From: Bidens hawaiensis | Taxonomy: Eukaryota; Streptophyta; Magnoliopsida; Asterales; Asteraceae | NCBI GenBank assembly: GCA_021521415.1 | Contig: JAIQDT010007365.1 | Span: 62,001 to 126,000 of the forward strand | Length of the DNA: 64,000 nucleotides | Direction of reading: 5' to 3' | Part shown: piece by piece, positions 47,061 to 59,564 of the stretch | Position numbering within the stretch: position 1 is the stretch's first letter | Layout: each line of letters starts with the position of its first letter | Position numbers and translations under genes: made by a program | The notes under the pieces: model-generated | Databases searched by the model: none | What the model was told of the DNA's origin: nothing | Seen by the model: the letters and a program-made list of their open reading frames with translations, nothing else

Positions 47061-47750
47061 CAGAATCCTCTTTTCCTTTATTTTTACCATTTTCCAGCCA
47101 TTCTTCTCTGTGGCCGTTCCTTATGACCCGATTTTACCCTTTTTATGGGTTTTGGGTCGTACCAACTTTGTCTACCCGCGTTTTACAAAGCCCGAACGTT
47201 ACAATTTTGTCCTATATCGGACCTGTTAGCTCATGGCTCATAAAGTTTATATTTTTCTTACATCTTACAGTCCGATCTACCATTATATCAGGTTGCATTG
47301 TCGAATCCGACCCTAAAACTTAACCTTTTTAACCAAAACTCACCTTACGGTCTCGGGTTTGGTTCGGGTCCGGACCAAACCGTGGATCTTAGAAGTGTTT
47401 CTTGTTGTTGGGTGATGCTAGCTCACGAAATCTCCTTGTTTCTTTTGGATATTGGAAGATATAAAAGGAAGAGAGTTTGTGTGCTTTTGAGGTTGAGAGT
47501 GTTTGGGTGGAATTAGAGTGGTGGATATGAGTAGAAGGAAGATTTTGGAGTTTATATACTCGTAGTTTCTAGGCCTTAAGGGCCCATACCCATTCCCAAG
47601 CCCAATCTTATATTCAATCCTAACATAATCCAACACTAACACATCACTAGATAAACAAAATTTCCTTTATTACTTACAAATTAAATAACGACACACAAAT
47701 AATAATAAAATTTTCTTTTATTTATTATTCTTAAAAATACGAATGTTACA

Positions 47751-48013
47751 GTAAGGAGTCATCATATTCGTAGACGAGTAAAAAAACAGGCCCTTAAAAT
47801 ATTGAGTTATGCCTTTAATATTAAAAGATGGGCCTATAATAAAATCTGAGAGATGGACTAAATCTTTAATGAGTTTAATTGAAATACGATATGATTATAG
47901 TTTGTTTGTTTTTTTTTTAAATTTAATTATATATAAAATTTATATATACTTTTTACATTTCGACCCTTAGGAGACATGCTCGCCCACCTTGCACCTCTCC
48001 AGGGCCGACCCTG
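47751..48013 (-). mobile_element. Decayed CAGGGCCGACCCTG-headed element
   Basis: On the minus strand it starts CAGGGTCGGCCCTGG at 48013 and runs through GGTGGGCGAGCATG and AAGGGTCG into AT-rich DNA with GGGCCTGTTTTTTTAC. It resembles other GGCCGGCCC-headed elements in this window (5755, 52343). It abuts the solo LTR. The other end was not identified. Confidence 0.45.
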
Positions 48014-48973
48014 CTACAAATGCCTTGGTTTGATTCATAATGAAAACAGAATGTCTCCTTAAGTAATCACTTTTATAAATACCGCCTAAAGGGCGAAACA
48101 TTTAAAGAGATGATCAATATATTTTTAGCATGACGTTATACCAATTTCTCTCCCGTTTTAGAGAGAAGATTTCAAAGTTAAGACAAACTTTTGATCTTAA
48201 ATTGACGAGTGGAGATACGTTCAAAACCCAAGGTTCTTATCGTGAACGAAGTTTGTAATGAACTTTTAATTTACATGTTTTTAACAGCTCATAAGTTACA
48301 CCTGTTAAATTCACCTAATACTTCATTGTGAGAATCAAACTAACTTTATATTGGAGTGGAGTTGTTATGAGTAATGATTATATGTGGACTCATTAACGAA
48401 TCTTGAAGGAACTTCATGAGTTTCATGTTGTCTTTCAAGTTTTCGTGGATTAGAACCTTTTCTTTTTCCTCTTTCTTTTTCAAAAAATTACTTAAATGCT
48501 TTACAAGTAAGAAAAAAAACCAAACCGGTTCAATATGAAAAAAAAATTGAAAATACATTTTTTGAATCCAAACCGCCATTTTTTAGGGAACAGTGTTTAG
48601 CCGGTCCAACAGGTTAACTGATTACCCGTCCAGTTTACTGTCCAATCCAAAACATTGAAAATAATGTGTCACCATATCATTGACATACAACCCACGTAAA
48701 TTAATTCCATAGTAAATATTTTTATTGGTAAAGTATTAGTCAACATGTCATTTTAATGATTATATTCAGAATTTTTATTTTTAAGTATATATTTAGGATT
48801 GGAGAAAGATAAAAAGCATAACACGCATGTGGGGTTGAATATTGAATATTCAGAAACAATGTGATGTGTGAAGATGAGCTCAATATGGTAAGGCTACACA
48901 TTTCCATGTCTCACCCGGTCACCTTTTATTCCTTTCATCATCATTGGCCCCGCATTGTCTAATTTAACTAAAA

Positions 48974-49012
<39 letters not shown>

Positions 49013-49501
49013 TACCAATAGTAAGTACCAAAAAAAAAACTTGATAAAGGGTTTCTTAATAAACAAATACTAATAATAATTGAAATATTTTTTCTGTTCA
49101 TAATGTTTTTGTTTTTCTGTGTATCATAAATGTAATGCTTTTAAAGAAAGAAAAATAAAAACTAAAATCATAACTATATGTAGTATATTTAGATTAGTAG
49201 GCAAAATGAGGTTTTATTTTTACTAAACCAACTCACATGATTTTTAAGTGGTAACTTAGATCACAACCTTTATTTTTAAAGGATCATTTGTTACCTGATC
49301 ATCCTCATTCTATTCTTAGGAGGAAACCCATCGTAGATGAAAAAATATCATAACCTAACTAGAAACCTCCTTGTTTTATCACATATGAGACTTAAACCTC
49401 AAGACAGCCCCCGCCCATAGCATGTGTAAGGTAGGCCACCGTGCAAGGCCCACAATCTCAAAAGGCCCGTATGTATATGGTTTTAAAAAATATATATATT
49501 A
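48014..49501. other. Intergenic, no gene seen
   Basis: A (TTA)n microsatellite lies at 48972-49011. The stretch 49385-49475 (GTAGGCCACCGTGCAAGGCC, AAAGGCCCG) looks like another remnant of the GGCCGGCCC-headed group. Nothing coding. Confidence 0.5.
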
Positions 49502-51117
49502 TCTCTCTATTCTAATAAAGTAAAATAATTGTGGACACTTGTTATCTTTTGGTTAATTCTCATAATTTTTCCCCTCCAAAACTAATATATTAATTGATCC
49601 TAATATATGTAATAGATCATAATTATTCACTTTTCTTTTACACTCTATTTATATTATATCTATACATTTTTATAAAAATAAATATTAACATATTATTTTA
49701 CTATATATTCCAAAATACTATGTGAAATCCAAAAATCAACAACAAACTATGTTTGTTAAAGATTGAAAAGAATATGATTCTAATGTTGTCATTAACATAT
49801 TGTACTATATGTATATTGTAGAAGATTGTAAAAAAAATAAAACTCGAATATTCTTTCATTTTACAAAGTAATTTTTTAATCATTAAATTATAAATATATG
49901 CTTAAAGTCAATCCATTTTTTTAAAATCAATTCATTTATCTATTATTATTATAAATTGTCATATAAATTTATAAATTATAAATATATACTTTAAATCTAT
50001 CCATTTATTATTTTGGTTCATTTAGTAAACTACATATATGTTAAAATGTAAGGATAGTATATACTTTTTTTTTTATCAAGGATTGTTTCGGGTTTTTTGT
50101 GGAACTTAAAATTTAATTTTTATGGGTTAAAAATTGGTAAATAGATTGTATTGTACAAATTAACTACATTTAGGTCAAAATTTATTACGGGTCAAAAATG
50201 GGAAATCTGAGTATTTTTAAAAGTTTGAGAATGCAAATAAATTTATCGTCAAATTTGTTATGGGTCTAAAGTGTTGACTTGAAAATGTCAAACATATGAA
50301 AGTTGGAATTTTAAACATGATTCGGTTTCATATTTATTTTCAAGGGTATTTTTGAAAATAATCAAAAGGTTCAGGAATTGACAAATTAACTACTTTTCCA
50401 TCAACAATTAAATTTAAGAAAAGGAAGTGAACACTTCCGACATGCCGCCCCCCAGACCTATTAATGTTTTTAACTTTTATCAAATTTGAAATATTTGTAT
50501 CACATTAACTTTTCCTTCAATGATGATCAAAACGTTGTATGGGAAGCATGCCATGCAAAACTATACTCAAACGAAACAAAATATTCACAAAATTTTTATA
50601 TTCACAAACTTTTTATGTTGTCATTATGACAAAGTTGAGAAGCCCTCTGAAACTTATCAGAATCCTTTTAATGGTGTAGTTCAGAAAAAAAAACATAGTT
50701 CTTGAAGAACACATGTTGCTACAATTTAATGTTCTTCTTTCTTCGATGGGTGGTAAATTGAATAAAGGTAACGATCCTTCTATATTTAAGTTGAATGGTT
50801 AGAACTACTATTGTATGAGAAGTCTTATTCCCGAAATTGATGCATAACCAAAATTCTTTCAATTATACATATATGACACTGAAAATGAAATTTTAAACAG
50901 AAAAAGCGTTCTCGGGTATGCTTTTGCATGCACATTTTTTTAATTAAGATCGTTTAAAAAAATTATTTTGTGATATAAATAAAATCAATTTATGTACACA
51001 TAATATAGATACAAATATAGATGTAATACATTTTTCATATACATTATGTAATTATTTGGTTTACTTGTAATTTTATAATTTGGATAGTCCCGTGTGTGAC
51101 ACAGGCTCTAAAGCTAG
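49502..51117 (+). mobile_element. Non-autonomous Helitron
   Basis: The 5' end TCTCTCTATTCTAATAAAG follows host A (49501). The 3' end has the hairpin CCCGTGTGTGACACAGG, then CTCTAAAGCTAG ending at 51117, followed by host T. These are canonical Helitron termini. 1616 bp, AT-rich, without Rep/helicase. It differs in sequence from the Helitron at 37651-38823, though the ends are alike. Confidence 0.82.
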
Positions 51118-51149
51118 TATATGTATATAAAACAAGATATGGATGTGAA

Positions 51150-51350
51150 ATCTGGCTTGGTGCATTGGTGAGACTCGGTTATGGTAGCTGCAGTGCGCAT
51201 GTTCGAGTCTCCAGGACACCTATTTTCCTGTTTGGAAGTTTTCTATTAAAAGTGGATAATTTTTGTGTTGGGCTTCATCAAATAAAATCATGCCCAAAAT
51301 CGAAACTAACTCTATTCAAACTAATTTATACATTATTTTTTTTATAACTA
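51150..51350 (+). mobile_element. Possible SINE
   Basis: CTGGCTTGGTGCATTGGTGAG resembles an extended box A (51151 on) and TGTTCGAGTCTCC (51200-51212) a box B. A 3' body of about 130 bp follows, with no A tail that I can fix. It starts just 3' of the Helitron end. Confidence 0.42.
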
Positions 51351-52079
51351 ACTAACAAATTAATTAATCATTTTTAATTTTTTAAGGCTCACTTTTATAA
51401 CTTCTGCAGGGTCCACGATGACGCTCAAGCTCTTTGGTAGCGAGTAGAAACATTATTCTATTAATATACGTCCAATAGAAAAGAAGGCAACAACTAGTAG
51501 CATTATATACTATTCAATGGAAAATAAAATAGAGCTTTAAGGTCTACTCAATATATTATTCAAAGGAAACATCCACGCCTCGATCATGTTATCAAAGTCA
51601 CTATTGTCACACATGGTTGTTTGGACATCTTAGATCATGGTTGTGTAACACTACAATATTAGAAAGTGACCGATTTCAAACCGAAAACCAAAAATACATA
51701 GACATGCATTGCTTTTGTCATGTCATATATATTAATCATGTAGTTTTTGTTAATAAAGATTATCGGTATTGGGTTAGAGTGTTAACATGAGATAGCAACG
51801 CTATCATCAAGCACGATTATGATTACAAGACATCGTCATATGCCGAATGTATATATGTTTATAACATGTTATTATTCCATAGTGGATATGATCATCTAGT
51901 TATGTTGGACAATGCACGTTGCTATGTCAAAAAGCATGTATACTTGTATTTTTTTTATCGTAGACATCATTCGAGTAATTGGCTTATTACTTTTTTTTTC
52001 CTTTTAAATTAACAATCACCTCTATGTGATGCAAACGAGTTAAGCCGGCTTGTGAGCACCGGATGGGATCATCATTCGG

Positions 52080-52343
52080 ATTTTGGATGCATTGAGTGGC
52101 TAGCAAAAATAAGCCTTAAAAATGGAGGCCTGTATAAAGAAGAGAGGAGAAAAAAAAATTGCAGCTGTCAAATAGTCTAGAACACATGACCTCACCTATG
52201 TTGTATGGATGGTGTTATCACCACTTCTGTACCTAGTTTTACCTATTTTGTGTTTAAATCCTGAATATAATAATTAAACATTTTTTTATATATGTAAGAC
52301 GAGTGAATTAAATATTCTTGTGCATGCCCAAAGCCGGCCCTGT
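52080..52343 (-). mobile_element. CAGGGCCGGC-headed element with tRNA-like patch
   Basis: On the minus strand it begins CAGGGCCGGCTTTGGG at 52343. Box-A-like GAAGTGGTGATAACACC and box-B-like GGTCATGTGTTCTAGAC lie in the middle, then TTGACAGCTGCAATTTTTTT and AGGCCTCCATTTTTAAG. The architecture matches the element at 5755. Ends uncertain. 51351-52079 shows no gene. Confidence 0.5.
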
Positions 52344-52590
52344 TAGTGAGCTACTCAAGTCGACTCGTTAAAAGCTCGTATTGAGCCAAATTTAAACAAG
52401 CATGAACTTTATTTAATGAGATCGAGCTAACACGTGAGCCGATCATTTATATATATATATATATAATATTTGTTATTATGTTATCTACAAAAATTATAAT
52501 TGAAAAGGGACTCATAAGCCGAGCTTGAGCTAAGCTTATTTGCACGCCTACTTACCCCGCCTCCAACCCTCCGCGATCATTTCGTTCATT

Positions 52591-54300
52591 TAGGGTCACA
52601 CTTACCTTTAAACGATTTTCTGTTGTTATTGTAATAAGTCTTGAAAACATATACAAAAGATATCTTTTGAAAAGCCAATTTACACAATAATATTTATATA
52701 TTTATGAAAGTTTAAACGTATTATTTCACTACATATGCCATTCAACATGTAACATGTTAGACACATGGCATTCATATGTTGATCGAGGCATGATTGTAAT
52801 TGGTTGGACTATCATTATAACCTTATGACATCTGTCTAGAACCAGATTTATTACTATAATTTGATTGAGCTATCATCTAATTCATCCCAGCATAAAACAT
52901 GTCTTCTCATACTATGCTTGTGTTACATATAATTTGCTCAATGACGTTTGACAACTAGTTTAGCGACCATGTAATCAGCATCATAACGTTGATAACATGT
53001 CTGTTCATATTTTGATTGAAATATCATATAATTCGTTCCATCATGTTTATAATTATGTCTTGTCATACTTTAGCTTGACGCTTAAAAACATGACTTGTCA
53101 TACTTTAATCAAGCTACCTATAATTCATTCATTGTTAATAGGTAATCCATTAACGGAAATATTCAACTCTAACATGTTTAAGAAGAAGACAACGGATTCG
53201 AATGGAGACATATTATTTTGGAGTAATATTCTCAACTCATTATTATGTACTAGCTTGTCACATAAAGTGTATTTTAGTGCTTATGATATATACAAAATGC
53301 AGACAAAGCTACACCGTACTAGATTAATGATATGTAGATGAAACCTATGCCAAACCTAACACTTGCATTGTGGCCCAAGCACGTTTAACCTATTAGGCAT
53401 AACCCACCCGGCCCTAAACCCAAAGCCTCATCCTGAGGGGGGGGGGGGCCTCTTTTCATCAAGGTCCGCATGTTCTTTCTTTATATTGTTTCTTTCCACT
53501 TTATCTGAATCTCTATAATTTTCATATCTGCAACGTAATAACACATGATATCTATCATTTATAAGTTATAAGTATTTCTTTGATCATTAAAAAGTTATAA
53601 ATTATAGGGCCAAACTTACCTTTAAATGATTTTCTGTTGTTATTATAACAAGTCACACAAACATATACAAAAGATATTTTATGTAAAGCCTACTTACACA
53701 GAATAATATTTACACATTTGTGACAGTTTAAACGTATTATTTCACGGCATATGTCATACAACATGTAAAGGTCAAACACATGGCGCTCATATATTGATCG
53801 AGGTATGATTGTAATTGGTTAAACTCTCACTATAATATCATGACCTCTGCCCAGAAGTTGATATATTACTATTCGTCCCACGACATAAAACATGTATTCT
53901 CATACTATGCTTGAATTACACATAATTTTCTCCATGACGTTTGGCAAAACGCCTTGTCATACTTTATTTGAGATATATATAACTCTATTCATGACAAGTA
54001 GTGTCGAGCTACAATGTAATTAGCATCATAACATTCGATAACACCTGAGATACCATATAATTCGCTTCATCATTGTAAACATGTCTTGTCAAACTTTAGC
54101 TTCATGACAAAAACATGCCTTCTCTTACTTTAATCGAGCGACCTATAATTCATTCATTGTTAATAGGTAATCCACTAATGAAAATATTCAACTCCAACAT
54201 GTTTAAGAAGAAGACAATGGATACCAACGGAACAAATATTCTCAACTCGTTATTATATCTTAGCTTGTCACGGAGTTTTTATGATATATACATAGTGCAG
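52591..54300. repeat. Direct duplication, two copies of about 700 bp
   Basis: 52591-53306 and 53605-54300 align along their length at an offset of about 1014 bp (shared words CTTACCTTTAAA, GATTTTCTGTTGTTATT, TTCAACTC.AACATGTTTAAG, GTTAATAGGTAATCCA), with substitutions and small deletions. Both end at TATATACA..xTGCAG. The right copy stops where the reverse-transcriptase element begins. The origin of the unit is unknown. The spacer 53307-53604 has a run of 12 G at 53437-53448. Confidence 0.8.
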
Positions 54301-54301
54301 T

Positions 54302-56228
54302 GACGTAGGTTGTCGCGGTCTACTCAAATACCTTAATGATTTCCAGTTTGGGGTTGGTGTGTCGGGTGGTGCGGAGGCCATATTACATAACGCCAACATG
54401 GTATTGAGTGAGCGCCACACTAATGGGTCTCTTGCAATGCTTACAGTTGATTTTTCTAATGCATTTAATATGGTGGATAGATCAGCTTTACTTCATGAGG
54501 TAAGGATCAGATGCCCTTCTATTTCCTTGTGGGTGGAATTTTTATATGGGCAGCCATCAAGACTATATCTTGGGAATGATAATATTTGGTTCACCACAGG
54601 GGTTTAACAAGGAGACCCATTGGGACCACTTCTTTTTTCCTTGGTTTTACACCCCCTTGTGCATCAGATTCGAGACAATTGCAAACTTCTTCTTCATGTC
54701 TGGTATCTTGATGATGGGACAGTCATTGGAGATTCAATGGAGGTGGCTAAAGTGCTGGATATCATTAAGGTGACGGGTCCAACTTTGGGTCTTGAACTGA
54801 ATATTAAGAAAACTGAGCTATTTTGGCCTTCTTGTGATGGTACGAAGTCTCGTGACGGTTTATTCCCTGCTGACATCGGGAGACCATTATTAGGGGTGAA
54901 GCTTCTTGGGGGAGCTGTTAGTAAAGACACCGGGTTTATTAAGGGTTTGGCAAAGAAGAGAGCTACTAATGCTGTTGATTTGATGCATCTTATCCCAAAA
55001 CTTGGTGACCCGCAGAGTGAGTTACTTTTGCTTCGATCATGTATGGGTATTGCTAAACTTTTCTTCGGTTTGAGAACATGCCAACCTGTACACATGATGG
55101 AGGCAGCGGTGTTTTTTGACAAGCGATTGCGTGAGGCGATCGAGGACATTGTAGTTTGTGGAGGTCCTTTCTTTGGAGACCTCCAATGGCGACTTGCTTC
55201 CTTACCCATTAAGGATGGGGGCTTGGGGTTGTATTCGGCAGTAGAGGCTTCTTCTTATGCGTTTGGGGCCTCGAGAGCCCAATCGTGGGTGCTTCAGGAT
55301 CACATTTTGCGAGACAGTGGTATATGTGGGATGGATTCTGATTATTCTTGTGCTCTGGCTTGTCTTCGTGATATGATTCCAAGCTTCGATTTTAGCAGTT
55401 TCTCTAACAAAGAGACCGCCCCCTCTAAAGCCCAGCATGCATTGGCGAGCACTCTTTTTAGTAAAATTGTTCACGACATGGAGTCACACTTTAACATGAC
55501 AAGCAGACAAAAAGCCATTTTTTAGTGTTTACAAGCACCACATGCTCAAGATTTTCTTCTTGCTATCCCTATAGATGGGTTAGGCCAGCATATGTCTCCA
55601 GTGGAGTATCGTAGTATCCTTAAGTATCGCCTTATGATTCCTCTATTTCCGGTTGATGAGATATGTCCTGTTTGTTGTAAAGCGGGTTTTGACTCATATG
55701 GGGAGCACGCGGTGCACTGTAAAGAGCTCCCGACACGATCTGGTTAGGGATGTGCTCTTTGATATATTCAGGCGAGCTGGAATTTCTGTTAAGAAAGAAG
55801 CACCTGTGAATTTCCTGACTGACCCGTCGGAGGGAAGATCATCTCTTCGACCGGCTGACATTTTGGTGTTTGGATGGATAGGAGGGAAACACGTGTGTGT
55901 GGATTTAACAGGGGTTTCTCCTTTGGTGGGCTTAGGGAGTAGTGGTTTCGCGGTCGGTCAAGCCGCATTAAAAGCTGCTTCATGTAAGGTGGCAAAACAT
56001 GAAAAGGCGTGTCTTGACAACCAACATGTATTTATTCCTTTTGCTTTTGACACTTTTGGTTTCCTCGCGCCTGAAGCTGTGGAGCTACTTACCCGTGTTC
56101 AGCGGGTCATGCATAGTAATGTTATGACTCCAAGATCAGCAAATATAGTTTTTAAAAGATTGGTTTTTGCGATTCAAAAAGGGGTAGCGGCGCAGCTTGT
56201 TGCCCGCTTGCCTTCTGTTTCGATGTAA
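54302..56228 (+). pseudogene. Reverse-transcriptase element with zinc finger and putative restriction-like endonuclease
   Basis: A 5'-truncated non-LTR-type polyprotein. Visible in order: RT start SGGAEAILHNANMVLSE, LAMLTVDFSNAFNMVDRSAL (catalytic Asp region), a stop at 54605-54607 just before QGDPLGPLLFSLVLHPL, WYLDDGTVIG (the xxDD active site), LGLELNIKKTELFWP, a thumb-like region, a second in-frame stop at 55523-55525, a CCHC-like motif CPVC-x10-HxxxC (near 55666-55720), and a frameshift near 55735 that removed about 13-14 bases. The last part reads LRPADILVFGWIGGKHVCVD (near 55845-55905), which fits the RPD-x(12-14)-D pattern of restriction-like endonucleases in R2-type elements (the RLE assignment is inference). 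It ends in SVSM and TAA. Two stops and a frameshift: not functional. A second remnant lies in the 14-3-3 intron, so the family moved. Confidence 0.82.
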
Positions 56229-57479
56229 TCCAATAAACAATTAATACGGAAATTATTGTTTTTAGATCTCAATTATTGATCAAAAGAAGACAATTAAGAT
56301 ATATTAAAAACTTAAATACCTATAACTAGTACGGGTAAGTAAGGTCGTCTCCCCAGGGACTCAAGGAAAGTGTTAATTATAATACTACTAATTTAATTAT
56401 TAAACTAAGTTGGATAGACGATGTCAAACGGTTTTTAGAAAAAGATTTAATTAAAACTAATGATTACTTAAAAAGATTTGTAAACAATATTAATTAAAAA
56501 GTATTCATTCTAGGTTCGGGTTATGTGTTCCATACATTAATCACAGATTCTTTCGTCTTTGGTTCTATAATAATTGTTAATCCTATGGTTTGATTTATCA
56601 TGACAAACGATAACTTAACCGAATTGTTGACACAAATGAACCCGGACACCACAATTACCAATTCTATGTCTAGGATAATTAACTCAATGATAAGCTTTGA
56701 TGATTATAGTTCAATGACACAAGAGTCTAACCCTAAATGTTGATGAACAACCAAACAAACGTTACACAAATCAATAATCGCAAACACAAACTTTAATCAG
56801 CCAAATAATCAACTAAGCAAGATAAATTCATATAAAATTAATCAAGCTATATTCATTAAGCATTAGAATCTGATCAAAACAGTATTTCACACAAAACCTT
56901 AGCCTAGAACGAACACACACAACTAGCCGGACATCGACATAATCGTTAAAGCACTTATCTTGATGAACATATGATCAATGGAGGAACCGGAAGCTTCGGG
57001 ATGGCTGAAAATCGTTCTTGAGAACCTCTTCTGCCTCTGGAAGTCGCCATTTTTCGAATGGGGAGGTTAAAGGGTTTATATAAGGCAAACCCTAATTTTT
57101 GCCGACTTTGATCATCTTCGCGTATTGCGAAGATGCTAGGCGTGCTCCTTCGCGTATAACGAAGGACAAAATAGTCGCGGCCAGAATCTTGCAACTTCGC
57201 GTATCGCGAAGTTGTCCCCCTGCATCTTCGCGTATCGCGAAGATGCAATTTTTCAGATTTTATTTATGTTCTTTTCTTGAACGCCTCGTGATGTGTGCAC
57301 TTCCAATCTCTCACTTCTATATCTTCGTTCCAAGCCCGTAAATATCCTCATTAAGCTCCATAGCTTCCAAGTTCCTGAAAACACATAAACATACTTGAAG
57401 TACCAATGTTCATTCGATTATTTAACTAAAACTAACTAATTAATATATAAAATAAACTAACTTTTACCCAATCATCACA
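56224..57479 (-). mobile_element. 3' LTR of an Athila/Tat-type Gypsy element
   Basis: Minus-strand start TGTGATGATTGGGTAAAAG at 57479 directly after a purine tract; the left end is TGTAATCC on the plus strand (56224). A minus-strand TATATAA near 57076-57083 sits about 400 bp into the LTR, and the GGTAAGTAAGGTCGTCTCC word at 56332 is typical of this group. Four palindromes lie in the U3 part. The exact left end is uncertain because it coincides with the stop codon of the previous element. Confidence 0.72.
57113..57246. repeat. Four CTTCGCG...CGCGAAG palindromes in the LTR
   Basis: Palindromes at 57113-57135, 57147-57165, 57192-57214 and 57222-57246, each with arms like CATCTTCGCG or CAACTTCGCG around TAT or TATA. 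Two more full ones lie at 61974-61995 and 62004-62032, and a half site at 62067-62080, in the internal spacer of the same element. Confidence 0.85.
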
Positions 57480-57503
57480 TCTCCACACTTATCCTTTTTC
57501 TTC
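57480..57503 (-). promoter_or_regulatory. Polypurine tract of the Athila/Tat-type element
   Basis: Minus-strand GAAGAAAAAGGATAAGTGTG then GAGA, immediately before the LTR start TG. It is the plus-strand primer site expected at this position. Confidence 0.75.
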
Positions 57504-59564
57504 CTGAAAAAGACTTTGCAATGGAATCAGAATCAGAGATCATTCCCAAAATACTTCATAGATTATCTTAATTAAGCACAAAGAACACAAAAACCGCGAT
57601 TGCCGATATTGTTGTCCACTTAAATTCATGCCTTAATACTTACCGGGAAAAATAAGGTGCGACAATTTTATTAGTTCATATGATTAAAATGGAACCCACA
57701 CCTCAAAGCCATGAAGCCGCTTTACCATGCTTCATTATAGTTTTACCGAACCAGACCACCCCAACTTGACTTAAACCTTAAAATTAGACGATCAAAATTT
57801 TGCACATTTGTACAATTTTTCAAGCCCATATGTAATAACTAAGAAAATCTTAGATATTTTTATCAAACCACAACCCAAACTTAAGTATTAAAGTCTACCA
57901 AAATGACCATTAGATACGATTAAGGTGCAATTAGGTAACCAACTAGTAAATAGCTCCCACTACAATGACATACCCCCGTTATCAAGCAATACCCCGAAGT
58001 CCATCACCATACGTGAGTAGGCACGAATTCATCTGTAGAGCTTACATATGACGTGTCCCGTGTGGTCCGTTTCTTAATGGTAATGAGACGCGAGCACGGA
58101 GACCCCATATGACTAATAGCGTGGATGATCAAGTCAGTAGTGAATTGTACTTTGAAAGCATTTTTTGTGATCATACTTATTGACTTATGAATTGGCAGAT
58201 AAACTGCGGGTTTGCTCTTTTTAAGCTTTTTTAATATAAATAAATCCATTTAGGATTTACGCATACCAGATGATAAACCGCATACCGACCCATGGTCTCC
58301 GTTCCCCGGGGCATCCCATCAATACAGGATTTAAGACCATAAAACCATACACCTATGAAGTGTTAACCACTTAACTAGTAGCATTTTCATTTATGTTTAT
58401 ATCGCAAGCCATTTAGCATACTCTAATGTTAAGCCTATCCAACCATTGTACTATAGACTATTCATATTAAAATATATTTTTTGTGATCAAATCTAATAAA
58501 AAGGCTTGAGTATGGCCTAATCTTTCATTCCAGTCCTTACACAGGCTTAGCTAAACAAACAAAACCCTGAAGGCGTTTCCCACTAAAAATCAAGCATTTA
58601 AAGTTCAATTAAGTCAGCAACCAAACTATCCTTTCATTCTCAAGGCTAAGCCTACCGACACATCCCAAATTAAGTGTGTTCCCCTTTATCTCATATTATA
58701 TAATAATTTTGAAAAATAACCCCCGATTTTTCTATCATTTTCCATTAATTATGCAAGAAATCTTAATTCAAGGAACATGAACACTTTTAAAATTTTAATT
58801 TCTCCCCCATCCCGACACTTGAGGAAACATTGTCCTCAATGTTTAAAATTTAAGACATAAAATAGGGATGAGGTTAAAATTCACTTCGACAATTTTAAAA
58901 ACCGGGCCTAATGTGATGGTGGTAAATTATACACAAATACAATTACACTTTTAACACAGAACTAATAAAAAAAATAAGGTTATGAAAACGAAATCACATG
59001 ATAAGAAGAAATACTCTCATGTGCAACTCTCGTGTCCTCGGTGATCTCTCGGTGAACCTTACCTCCTTAACTCTCAAAAGAAAATCTGCAAACTCACACA
59101 CATGTATAAGCAAGCTTCTCACAATTATTAAAAAGATAGGTCTTTTAAACCGTTTGCAAAAACCATTCATTTTAAATTACCAACCGAGATTAATAAATTT
59201 CATAACCAAATTTGTTAAATGAGTAAAAATGTTAAAAGACCTAACTCACTTTCGTAGAAATCACGATTGCATTTAGCGTATGCAACAAGCCCTTTAAACC
59301 CCTCGGTAGACCGGGTGGACGAGTATGGTCTCATGAGGGTTTATAGTGAACTACACCCACAAAGTTCAACTACAACAATAATATACACAAGCAACCACCC
59401 AAAAGAATAAATCCAATCAAGTGTCCCAACCAAACCACCCATAATACCCATACGCGAAATAATAATTGTCTTAGTACAACCCATAGGATAATAAAAACAT
59501 AATAAAATAAACCAGAAAATAAGACCCAAACATCGATCGGGACAACTGCATCCTTCAACAACTA
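57504..59564 (-). other. Long non-coding 3' region of the Athila/Tat-type element
   Basis: No open frame of note. The minus strand at about 58810-58845 reads TTGAGGACAATGTTTCCTCA followed by AGTGTCGGGATGGGGGAG, a word pair I know from Athila/Tat elements. A long untranslated 3' region is normal for the group. Confidence 0.65.

Larger units (their letters stand above)
45640..47750 (-). mobile_element. Solo LTR, Gypsy-like, 2.1 kb
   Basis: Minus-strand start TGTAACATTCGTATTTTT (47750) and end GGGAACGGGGCCTTACA (45640). Flanks GCAAG and GTAAG form a 5-bp target duplication with one mismatch, and no internal domain follows, so this is a solo LTR. A minus-strand TATATAAA at 47551-47558 lies about 190 bp into the LTR, consistent with its promoter. 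The body holds three unusual repeat blocks, listed separately. Confidence 0.78.

Noticed and set aside
46752..47323. Proteins encoded across the CATCGCATG array
   Set aside because: Open frames are a by-product of the repeat (no stop in the unit) and lie inside an LTR.
53437..53448. Run of 12 G as a special signal
   Set aside because: Isolated homopolymer in repeat debris, possibly also unstable in assembly; no partner or G-quadruplex pattern beside it.
54694..55474. Minus-strand open frames of 90-171 codons
   Set aside because: They overlap the RT element in antisense and show no domain.
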